DNA of 40,233 nt, taken from positions 1-40,233 of the forward strand of contig JAQUYF010000012.1 of the NCBI GenBank assembly GCA_028691975.1, written 5' to 3'. Under the pieces are notes generated by a model. That model made no database searches. It had not been told where the DNA came from and saw only the letters and a program-made list of their open reading frames with translations. The DNA comes from Bacteroidales bacterium (lineage in GTDB: Bacteria > Bacteroidota > Bacteroidia > Bacteroidales > UBA932). Positions 31,868 through 39,785 of the stretch are shown here, one piece after another. A program made the position numbers and the translations under genes. How positions within the stretch are numbered: the stretch's first letter is position 1; each line of letters opens with the position of its first letter.

Positions 31868-31902
31868 TGGAAAAAATTGTAAAAATTTGGAATAAAGTGG
31901 AA
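31868..31902 (+). promoter_or_regulatory. Putative MraZ operator: four boxes at 10-bp spacing
   Basis: TGGAA at 31868, TGTAA at 31878, TGGAA at 31888 and TGGAA at 31898 lie exactly 10 bp apart, that is, 5-bp boxes with 5-bp spacers. MraZ proteins of other phyla bind repeated TGGGN boxes with the same 10-bp period upstream of mraZ. The array covers the -33 region of the mraZ promoter (31912-31919), a position suited to autorepression. Confidence 0.6.
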
Positions 31903-31911
31903 AAGTATTAT

Positions 31912-31919
31912 TACTTTTG
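31912..31919 (+). promoter_or_regulatory. -7 promoter box for mraZ / dcw cluster
   Basis: TACTTTTG matches TAnnTTTG exactly, with TTTG at 31886-31889 as a -33 candidate 22 bp upstream. The box ends 27 nt before the mraZ ATG. Confidence 0.65.
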
Positions 31920-31946
31920 CAGAACACATCACAAAACAATATTTGA

Positions 31947-32393
31947 ATGGCTAAGTTCATCGGCGAATATAAAGCGAAGATAGACGACAAGGGGAGGTTA
32001 ATCTTCCCCTCTGCCTTCAAATCTCTTATGGGTGAAGGTGCTGATCTTCGATTTGTTGTGAAAAAGTCACTGTTTGCAGAATGTCTTGAGATGTACACAT
32101 ATTCAGAGTGGGAAAAGGACTCTGATGAAGTTAAAAGCAGACTTAATTTTTTCAATAAAGAGCATACGATTTTCTGGAGAGAATATATGAGAGGCAGTGC
32201 CATCATAGAGCCTGACGAAAAACTTTCCCGTATGCTTATTCCTAAACCCCTGTTGGAAGCAATAGGAGTAGAAAAGGATGTTGTTTTCTGCGGAAGCAAC
32301 TATAAAATCGAGATCTGGGCTAAAGAAAAATACGAGGCTCAGAGACTCGAAAGCGACGATTTCGTCTCCCTTGCAGAGAAAATTCTTGGATAA
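31947..32393 (+). CDS. mraZ: Transcriptional regulator MraZ
   Basis: The 148-residue product has two SpoVT/AbrB-like half domains: IDDKGRLIFPSAFK (12-25, DxxGRxxxP intact) and PDEKLSRMLIPKPLL (89-103), where the Gly of the motif has become Ser. MraZ forms ring oligomers and represses the dcw operon, including itself. The gene is first in the cluster, directly behind the promoter and four-box array. rsmH follows after 14 bp. Confidence 0.95.
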   Translation: MAKFIGEYKAKIDDKGRLIFPSAFKSLMGEGADLRFVVKKSLFAECLEMYTYSEWEKDSDEVKSRLNFFNKEHTIFWREYMRGSAIIEPDEKLSRMLIPKPLLEAIGVEKDVVFCGSNYKIEIWAKEKYEAQRLESDDFVSLAEKILG

Positions 32394-32402
32394 AAGGAGG
32401 TG
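32394..32402 (+). promoter_or_regulatory. Strong Shine-Dalgarno sequence for rsmH
   Basis: AAGGAGGTG lies 5 nt before the rsmH ATG and overlaps the base after the mraZ stop. With the preceding A bases it would pair with nearly the whole anti-SD of 16S rRNA. Most starts in this window have no such sequence, so this site stands out. Confidence 0.8.
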
Positions 32403-32407
32403 TCAGC

Positions 32408-33310
32408 ATGTCAACCTACCATATACCAGTACTGCTTGAAGAGAGCGTATCGGCGCTTGCCATTAACAAAGATGGTGTCTATGTAGATGCCACTTTCGGG
32501 GGAGGCGGACACAGTAGGGCTATACTTGACCGACTTGGCAAAAAAGGAACTCTGATAGCATTTGACAAAGATGCGGAAGCTCTTGCAAATGCTCCAAAAG
32601 ATAAGAGACTTATCCTGGTACACAACGACTTCAGATTTGTACACAACTACATAAGATATTATGGATTTGAGACGGTTGATGGAATCTTGGCGGATTTAGG
32701 GGTATCATCTCATCAGTTTGACACCGGAGAGCGCGGCTTTTCATTCAGATTTGATGCTCCTTTGGATATGAGAATGAATACCCTCGCCCAAAAGAGTGCG
32801 AAAATAGTAGTAAATAGTTATAGTTTCGAAGAGTTAGAGACAATTTTCAGATTGTACGGAGAGGTAGAGATCAGTAGAAAGATTGCAGACATGATATGCA
32901 AAGAGAGGGAGAAGTCTCCAATACAGTCAACAGATGATTTGGGCAGGGCCATTGCAGATGCTCTGCCTAAATTTGCTGAACACAAGTATCTGGCTAAGAT
33001 ATACCAGGCTCTGAGAATTGAGGTAAACGGGGAGATGAACTCTTTAGAAAAATTTATGGCCGGAGCAACAAAATCTCTTGTATCAGGGGGAATTATTTCG
33101 GTGATAACCTACCACTCTCTTGAGGACAGGATAGTAAAAAACTTCTTGAAGAGCGGCAATGCCTCCGGAGAGGTAAAGAGAGACTTGATGGGGAGGGGCA
33201 TTTCCCCCTACCTTCCGGTAAATAAGAAACCGATCCTGCCGGGTGAGGAAGAGATATCGGGCAATACGCGCGCCAGAAGCGCAAAATTGAGAATAGCACA
33301 AAAAAGATAA
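32408..33310 (+). CDS. rsmH: 16S rRNA (cytosine-1402-N4)-methyltransferase RsmH
   Basis: The 300-residue product begins YHIPVLLEESV and has the SAM-binding DATFGGGGHS (27-36). It also has DGILADLGVSSHQFD, GFSFRFDAPLDMRMN and the closing VITYHSLEDRIVKNF with NTRARSAKLR. All are RsmH/MraW signatures. It methylates N4 of C1402 in the ribosomal P site. It is second in the dcw cluster with a strong ribosome-binding site; ftsL follows after 2 bp. Confidence 0.97.
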   Translation: MSTYHIPVLLEESVSALAINKDGVYVDATFGGGGHSRAILDRLGKKGTLIAFDKDAEALANAPKDKRLILVHNDFRFVHNYIRYYGFETVDGILADLGVSSHQFDTGERGFSFRFDAPLDMRMNTLAQKSAKIVVNSYSFEELETIFRLYGEVEISRKIADMICKEREKSPIQSTDDLGRAIADALPKFAEHKYLAKIYQALRIEVNGEMNSLEKFMAGATKSLVSGGIISVITYHSLEDRIVKNFLKSGNASGEVKRDLMGRGISPYLPVNKKPILPGEEEISGNTRARSAKLRIAQKR

Positions 33311-33312
33311 TT

Positions 33313-33660
33313 ATGTTAAAAAAGTGGCTGCACAACATAGGGATGACTATCATCAAAATATTCAGTGGAGATATAATCCTTGAAAAGAAATGGGACAGAT
33401 ACTTGCCGTTTGTCTTCTATCTCTTTGTGCTTGTTTGCGGCTTTATCGTGTGGAATCTTTATGTTGAATCGAAACTTGTAGAAGCGAAAAAGAATGAATA
33501 TAAAATCGAGGAAATGGTCATAGCCAATCATCAGAGTTCGCTTGATCTCGCTGCCCTGAACGAGAGAAGTAAAGTGGAAAGACTTCTACTGGCCAATGGA
33601 TCCACGCTCCATGCTCCGACTGTGCCACCCGTCCTCATAAAATTGGAGGAGACAAAATGA
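33313..33660 (+). CDS. FtsL-like cell-division protein
   Basis: The 115-residue product has a cytoplasmic start, one membrane helix (about 31-50, LPFVFYLFVLVCGFIVWNLY) and a short periplasmic helical region. This fits FtsL, which forms a complex with FtsB and FtsQ to activate FtsWI. Sequence similarity to FtsL is low in general, so the call rests on size, topology and position between rsmH and ftsI, the standard place. Its TGA overlaps the ftsI ATG (ATGA at 33657-33660). Confidence 0.8.
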   Translation: MLKKWLHNIGMTIIKIFSGDIILEKKWDRYLPFVFYLFVLVCGFIVWNLYVESKLVEAKKNEYKIEEMVIANHQSSLDLAALNERSKVERLLLANGSTLHAPTVPPVLIKLEETK

Positions 33661-35693
33661 AAACCGGGCTAAAAACACTCCCTGTAGCGGGAGTTTATCT
33701 TGCATTTGTAGTTTTGGCAATTTATGCCATAATTAAGATTATTGACATCCAGTTTGTACACAAACCTGAAAAGGTAGCCAGCAACACCAAGGAGGAGACG
33801 CTTGAATGCCTCCGCGGTGGTATTTTATCGGATGATGGCCGATATTTCGCATTTTCCGTTCCAAGATATGTTCTCCACATGGATTGCGTACAGCCGAAAG
33901 ATTCCATCTTTAACGCCGGAATCGATTCACTTTCTAAATGTCTTGCAGCCCTCTATGGTGATCAACCTGCCGCACAATATAAAAAAAAGATTGTAGATGG
34001 ACGTCTAAGCGGCAAACGTTACATGAAAATAAATGGTGACCGAAAAATAAATATGCTCACCTATCAGCAAATGAAGCAAGCCTCCGGCTTCCCTATCTTC
34101 AATAAAGGGCGCAGCTATGGAGGTGTCATATTTGAAACAATTGACTATCGTGAATATCCTTACGACAGACTCGCGTTCCGAACTCTCGGATACATCAAAA
34201 GCAACGGAGAGAACCCAACGATTGGCCTTGAAGGCAGTCTCGACTCTGTTCTCAGTGGACAGCGCGGTGTACAGTATCTCCGTGAAACAGAACATCACGA
34301 GTGGATTCCGGACAGTGAAATAGAGACCGTTTATCCTGTTGACGGCATGGATGTGCAGACTACAATTAATATTGAGATACAGCATATCGCTCAAAAAGCA
34401 CTCCTTTCAAAACTGAAAGAGAATGATCTGCTGTCTGCCGGGACAGTTATAGTAATGGAAGTGGCAACCGGAGAGATAAAAGCTATGGTCAACATGATGA
34501 AAACAGACAATGGCACATTTGACGAAGTGAAGAATTATGCCATCGCCGAGCGAGGCAATCCGGGCTCCGTATTTAAACTTGCCACCCTCACCATGCTTCT
34601 TGATGACCATAAGGTCACCTTGGATACCAAGATAAAAGCGGAGACAAACTGGCATTACAAAAATCTCAAGAAGCCTTTCGAAGATAAATATCTGAAAGCA
34701 TACGACAGTATCTCCGTATTGAGAGGATTTGAAATCTCCTCGAACAATGTATTCAGAATGTTGTCGGCAAGATACTACGATTCCAATCCGGAAGCATTCG
34801 TCCAAAGATACAAAGATATCAAGATATGCTACACATTTCCGTTTGAAATAAAAGGCATGGCCAAGGATTCCATCTTAAGTCCAAAAGATAAGCACTGGAG
34901 CGATAGCGACTTACCGCAAATCGGAATGGGGTATGTAGTAGAGCTCACCCCTCTTCACACCCTGAACTTTTACAATGCAATCGCCAACAACGGAGTCATG
35001 GTTAAACCTCATCTTGTCAGGAATTATCAAAAAAACGGAGCGATTGTCAAAGCATTCGATACTGAAATTATTGATACCGTATGTACTCCGTCAACCGTAA
35101 AAGATCTACACAAAGCACTGCGTGGAGTGGTTACGGATGGTACGGCAAAATCCATATTCAAGGATTGTAAAGTCGCCGTGGCGGGAAAGACTGGTACTGC
35201 ACGTATTCTGGATCTCAAAACCGGAAAATACGAAGTTAAAATTAACGGACAAACCTACAAGCAACACCAGGCAACTTTTGCCGGATTTTTCCCGTACGAA
35301 TCGCCGAAGTATTCGGTAATTGCGGTTGTGTACTCAACGCTGTCAACAAAAGATTTTTATGGAGGTACCTGGGCGGCTCCCGTAGTCAAGGAAATAGCGG
35401 AAGAGATCTACCTCGCCTCTCCTTCGTGGAACGCTCCTGTCAGGGAGAACGGCAAGTTACCTGAAATACCTCAATATGAAAACTACTCAATCAACGACAC
35501 CCTGCAGGGAGTACCTGATCTGCTTGGGATGGGGCTGAAAGAGGGTTTATACCTGCTGGAGCAGAAAGGCTACCGAGCATCATTTACCGGAAAGGGAAGA
35601 ATATCCCAACAATTCCCCGCTCCGGGAGTGATTACAGATCAAAAAAATATAAAACTTATTTTGTCGGAGGAACTGAATCATGTATTTGAGTAA
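33657..35693 (+). CDS. ftsI: Septal peptidoglycan transpeptidase FtsI (PBP3-like) with PASTA domain
   Basis: The 678-residue product has one membrane helix (about 8-28), a class B dimerisation domain (about 45-225) and a transpeptidase domain. The latter has SVFK (304-307, acylated Ser304), SSN (361-363) and KTG (511-513). A C-terminal PASTA domain lies at about 617-676 (GVPDLLGMGLKEGLYLLEQKGY). It cross-links septal peptidoglycan with FtsW. A GGAGGAG sequence at 33645-33651, 5 nt before the ATG, gives it a good ribosome-binding site inside the ftsL gene. It overlaps murE by 14 bp. Confidence 0.95.
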   Translation: MKTGLKTLPVAGVYLAFVVLAIYAIIKIIDIQFVHKPEKVASNTKEETLECLRGGILSDDGRYFAFSVPRYVLHMDCVQPKDSIFNAGIDSLSKCLAALYGDQPAAQYKKKIVDGRLSGKRYMKINGDRKINMLTYQQMKQASGFPIFNKGRSYGGVIFETIDYREYPYDRLAFRTLGYIKSNGENPTIGLEGSLDSVLSGQRGVQYLRETEHHEWIPDSEIETVYPVDGMDVQTTINIEIQHIAQKALLSKLKENDLLSAGTVIVMEVATGEIKAMVNMMKTDNGTFDEVKNYAIAERGNPGSVFKLATLTMLLDDHKVTLDTKIKAETNWHYKNLKKPFEDKYLKAYDSISVLRGFEISSNNVFRMLSARYYDSNPEAFVQRYKDIKICYTFPFEIKGMAKDSILSPKDKHWSDSDLPQIGMGYVVELTPLHTLNFYNAIANNGVMVKPHLVRNYQKNGAIVKAFDTEIIDTVCTPSTVKDLHKALRGVVTDGTAKSIFKDCKVAVAGKTGTARILDLKTGKYEVKINGQTYKQHQATFAGFFPYESPKYSVIAVVYSTLSTKDFYGGTWAAPVVKEIAEEIYLASPSWNAPVRENGKLPEIPQYENYSINDTLQGVPDLLGMGLKEGLYLLEQKGYRASFTGKGRISQQFPAPGVITDQKNIKLILSEELNHVFE

Positions 35694-37128
35694 ATTACTC
35701 GAGGGAATAGCCGTGCTAAAGAGCTGCGGCCCGCTTGAAAGAGAGATTAACTCTGTCTGTTTTGACTCACGCAAAGCCTGCGTGGGTTCCATGTTTATAG
35801 CCATCAACGGAACTCAATCGGACGGACACCTGTACATCGGAAAGGCTATCGAAAGCGGAGCCATTGCCGTAATATATGAAGAAGGCGAGATTTGTGACGA
35901 AAGGGTAACCTCGGTGAAAGTAAAGAACAGTCGTCAGGCACTTGCACTGATTGCTGCCAACTTCTATGATCACCCCTCTTCAAAGCTAAATCTGGTAGGT
36001 ATCACCGGAACAAACGGCAAGACGACCACAGTAACATTGCTTTACAATCTGTTTACCTCACTCGGATATTGCTGCGGACTGCTTTCGACTATTGCAAACT
36101 ATATAGACGGACAAATAATCGCCGCCGATCATACTACTCCCGACCCCTTGGAGATCAACTCTCTGCTTAACACTATGATAGAAAAGGGGTGCGAATACTG
36201 CTTCATGGAGGTCAGTTCCCATTCACTCGATCAGGACCGTGTGCTCGGACTGGACTTCAAAGGAGGTATATTTTCAAATCTGACACACGATCACCTCGAT
36301 TATCACAAGACTTTTGAAGAGTACTTGCGATGCAAAAAATCCTTCTTCGACCAACTGCCGAAAGGTGCTTTTGCCCTTACCAACATTGATGACAAGAATG
36401 GCTCTGTAATGGTACAAAATACTGCAGCAAAAGTATATACATATTCGTGCAGAACCATGGCAGACTTTCATTGTAAAGTCGTTGAAGAAAATTTGGACGG
36501 CATGCTCCTCAACATTGACGGCACACAGTTCTGGAGCAGATTTATAGGCAATCACAATGCCTATAACCTTCTGTCCGTATACTCATGCGCTGTACTGCTC
36601 GGTGCAAAAAAAGATGAAGTTCTAATTAAAATGAGCTCTCTCAACTCGGTTGCCGGCAGGCTGGAATATATCCGCGGAGGAAATGATCTGACAGCAGTAG
36701 TTGACTATGCCCACACTCCCGATGCTTTGGAAAATGCTCTCAAGACACTTCGTGAAACAGGCAAGGATCGCCTGCTCATTTGTGTTTTCGGTTGCGGAGG
36801 CAACCGTGACAAAACAAAACGTCCGGAAATGGGCGTGATTGCTGCAAAATATGCTGACAAGGTAATCGTGACCTCTGACAACCCGAGGTTTGAAAAGCCT
36901 GAAGAGATAATAAAAGATATCAAAGACGGCATGGATGCCAAGGCTCGCGCCAAATCCGTCTATATCACCGACCGCAAAGAGGCCATCCGGACAGCTCTGA
37001 TGATGGCTCCTGAAGGTGCAATAATTCTCGTTGCCGGCAAAGGACATGAGGATTACCAGATAATCGGGGATGTGAAACATCATTTTGACGACAAAGAGAT
37101 AATAAAAGAAACTTTTAACGAATTATAG
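35680..37128 (+). CDS. murE: UDP-MurNAc-L-Ala-D-Glu:meso-diaminopimelate ligase MurE
   Basis: The 482-residue product has the Mur ligase ATP loop ITGTNGKTTT (108-117), HTTPDPLEI (UDP-sugar side), SSHSLDQDR, and a Lys in RCKKSFF near 219-220 as the expected carbamylated residue. DNPR (400-403) is the motif that selects meso-diaminopimelate over lysine. It adds the third residue of the stem peptide. The start overlaps the ftsI end by 14 bp, with GGAGG at 35666-35670 as a ribosome-binding site. murF, often next in other phyla, is absent here; mraY follows after 25 bp. Confidence 0.96.
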   Translation: MYLSKLLEGIAVLKSCGPLEREINSVCFDSRKACVGSMFIAINGTQSDGHLYIGKAIESGAIAVIYEEGEICDERVTSVKVKNSRQALALIAANFYDHPSSKLNLVGITGTNGKTTTVTLLYNLFTSLGYCCGLLSTIANYIDGQIIAADHTTPDPLEINSLLNTMIEKGCEYCFMEVSSHSLDQDRVLGLDFKGGIFSNLTHDHLDYHKTFEEYLRCKKSFFDQLPKGAFALTNIDDKNGSVMVQNTAAKVYTYSCRTMADFHCKVVEENLDGMLLNIDGTQFWSRFIGNHNAYNLLSVYSCAVLLGAKKDEVLIKMSSLNSVAGRLEYIRGGNDLTAVVDYAHTPDALENALKTLRETGKDRLLICVFGCGGNRDKTKRPEMGVIAAKYADKVIVTSDNPRFEKPEEIIKDIKDGMDAKARAKSVYITDRKEAIRTALMMAPEGAIILVAGKGHEDYQIIGDVKHHFDDKEIIKETFNEL

Positions 37129-37153
37129 ACTAAAACCTAAAACCTGACCTACA

Positions 37154-38446
37154 ATGCTCTATCAATTATTTGAATACCTGGAAAAGCAGCATATCGATTT
37201 CCCCGGAATCGGTTTGATGCAGTATATCTCTTTCAGAAGCGTATGCTGCAGTATTTTCGCTATCCTGACATCGCTCTTTATCGGAAAAAAGATTATCACC
37301 TTCCTCCAGAAGAAACAGATTGGAGAAGAGATTAGGGACCTGGGGCTTGAAGGACAGTTGAGAAAGACCGGAACGCCTACAATGGGGGGAATTATTATTC
37401 TTATCGCCATACTGGTCCCGATACTCCTGTTCGGCAATTTGAGCAACGTCAATATTCAACTATTGATTTTAACCACAGTATGGCTCGGATTTCTGGGCTT
37501 TATGGATGACTATATCAAGGTATTCAAGCATAACAAGGCAGGTCTTCCCGGTAAATTCAAAATTGCCGGGCAAGTAGTGCTCGGACTTATTGTCGGGCTT
37601 ACCATCTGCTTTAGCAACAATGTCGGGTTCAGAGAGTATCGACCTGCAACTCAGGAAGAAATCATAGCTTCGGGAGAAGATACTCTCGCGACATCGGAAG
37701 GTCAGCCAATGGTGGCATCCATCAGCAACAGCGCAAAAACAACCATTCCTTTTATCAAAAATAATGAATTTGACTACAAGTGGCTTTCGCCGTTTAAGGG
37801 AGAATTAGGAGAACACTTCAAATGGTTTATGTACATTGTCGTCATTATTTTCATCATCACCGCCTGCTCCAATGGTACCAATCTGACTGACGGAATGGAC
37901 GGAATGGCAACCGGTGTCACTATAATAGTCGGTGCGACGCTTGGAATCCTGGCATACCTGTCCGGACACGTTGGCTATGCAGACTACCTTAACATTATGT
38001 TTATCCCACACAGTGGTGAGATAACTGTCTTCCTCTCCGCCCTTATCGGTGCGTTGCTTGGCTTTTTATGGTATAACTCCTACCCCGCTCAGGTATTTAT
38101 GGGTGATACGGGCAGCCTCACATTAGGAGGGATCGTCGGAGTCTGTGCAATTTTGATTAGAAAGGAGCTGCTTCTACCTATTCTTTGCGGAATATTTATG
38201 GTAGAGAGCCTATCCGTTATAGTTCAACGGGCTTACTTTAAATATACAAAGAAAAAATACGGTACAGGAAAAAGAGTCTTTAGAATGGCCCCTCTTCATC
38301 ATCATTATCAGAAGAGTAACGATGAGATAGATGCTATCATAAAAACTCCTAAAAATCCCATTCCGGAAGCTAAAATAGTTACCAGATTTTGGATCGTATC
38401 CATCATTCTGGCAGTACTTACAATAATAACATTAAAGATCAGATAG
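37154..38446 (+). CDS. mraY: Phospho-MurNAc-pentapeptide transferase MraY
   Basis: The 430-residue polytopic protein has RKTGTPTMGG (70-79), FMDDYIKVFKHNKAGLPGKFK (D118, D119), SNGTNLTDGMDGMATG (239-254), FMGDTGSLTLGG and MAPLHHHY, all MraY catalytic motifs. It makes lipid I from UDP-MurNAc-pentapeptide and undecaprenyl phosphate. It is about 70 residues longer than E. coli MraY because of an insertion at about 155-222 between membrane helices. The insertion is rich in polar residues and probably periplasmic. murD follows after 4 bp. Confidence 0.96.
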   Translation: MLYQLFEYLEKQHIDFPGIGLMQYISFRSVCCSIFAILTSLFIGKKIITFLQKKQIGEEIRDLGLEGQLRKTGTPTMGGIIILIAILVPILLFGNLSNVNIQLLILTTVWLGFLGFMDDYIKVFKHNKAGLPGKFKIAGQVVLGLIVGLTICFSNNVGFREYRPATQEEIIASGEDTLATSEGQPMVASISNSAKTTIPFIKNNEFDYKWLSPFKGELGEHFKWFMYIVVIIFIITACSNGTNLTDGMDGMATGVTIIVGATLGILAYLSGHVGYADYLNIMFIPHSGEITVFLSALIGALLGFLWYNSYPAQVFMGDTGSLTLGGIVGVCAILIRKELLLPILCGIFMVESLSVIVQRAYFKYTKKKYGTGKRVFRMAPLHHHYQKSNDEIDAIIKTPKNPIPEAKIVTRFWIVSIILAVLTIITLKIR

Positions 38447-38450
38447 TAAT

Positions 38451-39785
38451 ATGGAACGTATCGTTGTACTGGGTGGAGGCGAAAGCGGCGTTGGTGCTGC
38501 AGTCCTCGCTAAAATGAAAGGATTTGATGTATTTCTTTCAGACAATGGAATAATGAAGGATAGCGTGAAGGCTACTCTTGACAAATATGATATTCCCTAT
38601 GAAGATGGAGATCACACCTATTATAAAATATTGAATGCAAAAGAGATTATCAAGAGTCCCGGCATCCCTGAGACAGCTCCGCTTGTCATGGAGATTCGCA
38701 AACAGGGCATCCCTGTAATCTCCGAAATCGAATTTGCAGGAAGATATGACGCTGCAAAAAAGATTTGCATTACCGGAAGTAACGGAAAGACTACTACTAC
38801 TTCCATGATCTATTTTCTTTTGAAAAATGCAGGGCTGAACGTTGGCCTCGGTGGAAATATCGGCCAAAGCTATGCCATGCAGGTGGCAACCGAACATCAT
38901 GATATATACGTACTTGAGTTGAGCAGTTTTCAGTTGGACGGCATGTACGATTTCAAGGCTGATATCGCTGTGCTTTTGAATATCACTCCAGACCACTTGG
39001 ATCGCTATGGACACATAATGCAAAACTATGTCAATTCCAAATTCCGCATTACTCAAAATATGTCGTCAGAGGATTGTTTCATCTTCTGCTCGGATGATGA
39101 TATTACCGTTAAAAATCTCAACAGGATTGTACTGCAAGCCCAAAAACTACCTTTCAGTCAAAAAGAACAGGTAGAACAGGGAGCATACCTTGAAAATGAG
39201 ATTATGTATGTCAAATATGGAGAAAGTGAATATGAAATGCCTATCAAAGATCTGTCCCTCAGTGGTATGCACAATGTTTACAACTCTATGGCGACAGCTA
39301 TTGCCGGTAAAATTATGAATATTACCAACAGTACTATCAGAGAGGCCTTGATGACATTTAAAGGCATTGAGCACCGAATGGAAAAAGTACTGTCAGTCGG
39401 TAACGTTTTATATATCAATGACTCTAAGGCTACAAATGTAAATTCAACATGGTATGCGCTTGAATGTGTCAACACCCCTGTCATCCTGATAGCCGGTGGT
39501 ACGGACAAAGGAAACGACTACGAGCCGATAGCGGATCTTGTACGGGAAAAAGTTAAGGCTCTTATCTGCTTGGGGCTGGACAACAAGAAGTTGCATGACT
39601 TCTTTGGAGATAAGGTTCCGTTCATCTGTGATACGACAAGTGCCCAGGACGCTGTTAAGAAAGCTGCGGAATTGGCCGTTCCGGGGGATACCGTATTGCT
39701 CTCACCTTGCTGTGCAAGTTTTGACCTGTTCAAGAATTATGAAGACAGAGGGACTCAATTTAAAGAAGCAGTTAGAAAATTATGA
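38451..39785 (+). CDS. murD: UDP-MurNAc-L-alanine:D-glutamate ligase MurD
   Basis: The 444-residue product starts RIVVLGGGESGVGAAVLA (nucleotide-sugar Rossmann domain). It has SPGIP (69-73), the ATP loop TGSNGKTTTT (108-117), ELSSFQLDG, NITPDHLDRYG, GIEHRMEKV, YINDSKATN and LLSPCCASFDLFKNYEDRG. These are MurD signatures. It adds D-Glu as second residue of the stem peptide. Its TGA overlaps the ftsW ATG (ATGA at 39782-39785). Confidence 0.96.
   Translation: MERIVVLGGGESGVGAAVLAKMKGFDVFLSDNGIMKDSVKATLDKYDIPYEDGDHTYYKILNAKEIIKSPGIPETAPLVMEIRKQGIPVISEIEFAGRYDAAKKICITGSNGKTTTTSMIYFLLKNAGLNVGLGGNIGQSYAMQVATEHHDIYVLELSSFQLDGMYDFKADIAVLLNITPDHLDRYGHIMQNYVNSKFRITQNMSSEDCFIFCSDDDITVKNLNRIVLQAQKLPFSQKEQVEQGAYLENEIMYVKYGESEYEMPIKDLSLSGMHNVYNSMATAIAGKIMNITNSTIREALMTFKGIEHRMEKVLSVGNVLYINDSKATNVNSTWYALECVNTPVILIAGGTDKGNDYEPIADLVREKVKALICLGLDNKKLHDFFGDKVPFICDTTSAQDAVKKAAELAVPGDTVLLSPCCASFDLFKNYEDRGTQFKEAVRKL

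Noticed and set aside
31808-32299. N-terminal extension of the M23 frame antisense to mraZ
   Set aside because: It lies wholly over the mraZ gene and its promoter. The ATG at 31807 is followed at once by a typical basic membrane anchor.
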